Source: an uncultured Marinicella sp. (GTDB lineage Bacteria; Pseudomonadota; Gammaproteobacteria; Xanthomonadales; Marinicellaceae). Taken from it: a stretch of 13,865 nucleotides of DNA. Shown one piece after another: positions 13,831 to 13,865 of this stretch (position 1 is the first letter of the stretch; every line of letters starts with the position of its first letter). The notes below the pieces were generated by a model. It made no database searches. It was not told the DNA's origin and saw nothing but the letters and a program-made list of their open reading frames with translations. Location: assembly GCA_938008005.1 (NCBI GenBank), contig CALLLZ010000029.1:1-13865 (forward strand). Reading direction: 5' to 3'. Position numbers and translations under genes: made by a program.

Positions 13831-13865
13831 CACTTCGGCTCCGCTCAGTGAGCGGAGCCGAAGTG
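13831..13865. repeat. Perfect GC-rich palindrome at the right edge
   Basis: Two 17-nt arms, CACTTCGGCTCCGCTCA and its exact complement, flank a single central G and end on the last base of the window. GC content contrasts sharply with the AT-rich flank. The TTCGGCTCCGCTCAGTG core resembles palindromic repeats I recall as dispersed in many bacterial genomes. It may continue beyond the edge. The 108 bases before it (13723-13830) show no convincing gene or terminator. Confidence 0.75.

Noticed and set aside
13726..13865. Minus-strand frame open to the right edge, and a plus-strand frame running into the palindrome
   Set aside because: Neither resembles a known protein. The part over the palindrome merely translates the repeat, and composition gives no support for coding.

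Overview
This 13.9-kb window is AT-rich, densely coding chromosomal DNA of the kind expected from a gammaproteobacterium. The evidence is a Kdo kinase (KdkA) divergent from an OpsX-type heptosyltransferase, an Slp-family outer-membrane lipoprotein, and an OmpA/DUF4398 envelope gene pair. I cannot fix the genus; a marine low-GC lineage is only a guess. I see no rRNA, tRNA, CRISPR array, integrase or transposase, and I did not recognise an undescribed defence or mobile system. The content is core metabolism, DNA repair and envelope genes, plus two small genes of unknown function.

Layout, left to right. A recQ helicase gene runs leftward off the window (1-875). Two rightward small genes follow: a three-helix membrane protein (1026-1283) and an Slp-like lipoprotein (1365-1781). 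The lipoprotein gene meets head-on an unknown 105-residue gene (1783-2100), which lies downstream of opsX (2152-3222). Facing away from opsX is a compact rightward run: kdkA, moaA, moaC, moaD, moaE and uvrC (3273-8168). Its junctions overlap or are very short, so it is probably one operon joining LPS-core phosphorylation, molybdopterin synthesis and nucleotide-excision repair.

uvrC converges on a leftward block. This block holds a cystathionine beta-synthase gene (9433-10809) followed by a cystathionine gamma-lyase-type gene (8185-9363), together a reverse transsulfuration pathway. Upstream on the same strand is a coupled envelope pair: a DUF4398-type lipoprotein (start near 12311) and an OmpA-domain coiled-coil protein (10855-11862). 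Divergent from the pair is a DUF4124/SLT lytic transglycosylase (12336-13025), then a CPBP-family membrane protease (13069-13722).

The window ends exactly on a perfect GC-rich palindrome (13831-13865), which stands out from the AT-rich surroundings and looks like a dispersed repeat. Several genes that appear to head transcripts (recQ, opsX, kdkA, the transglycosylase) have little or no Shine-Dalgarno sequence, while genes inside operons (moaD, moaE, the OmpA gene) have good ones.
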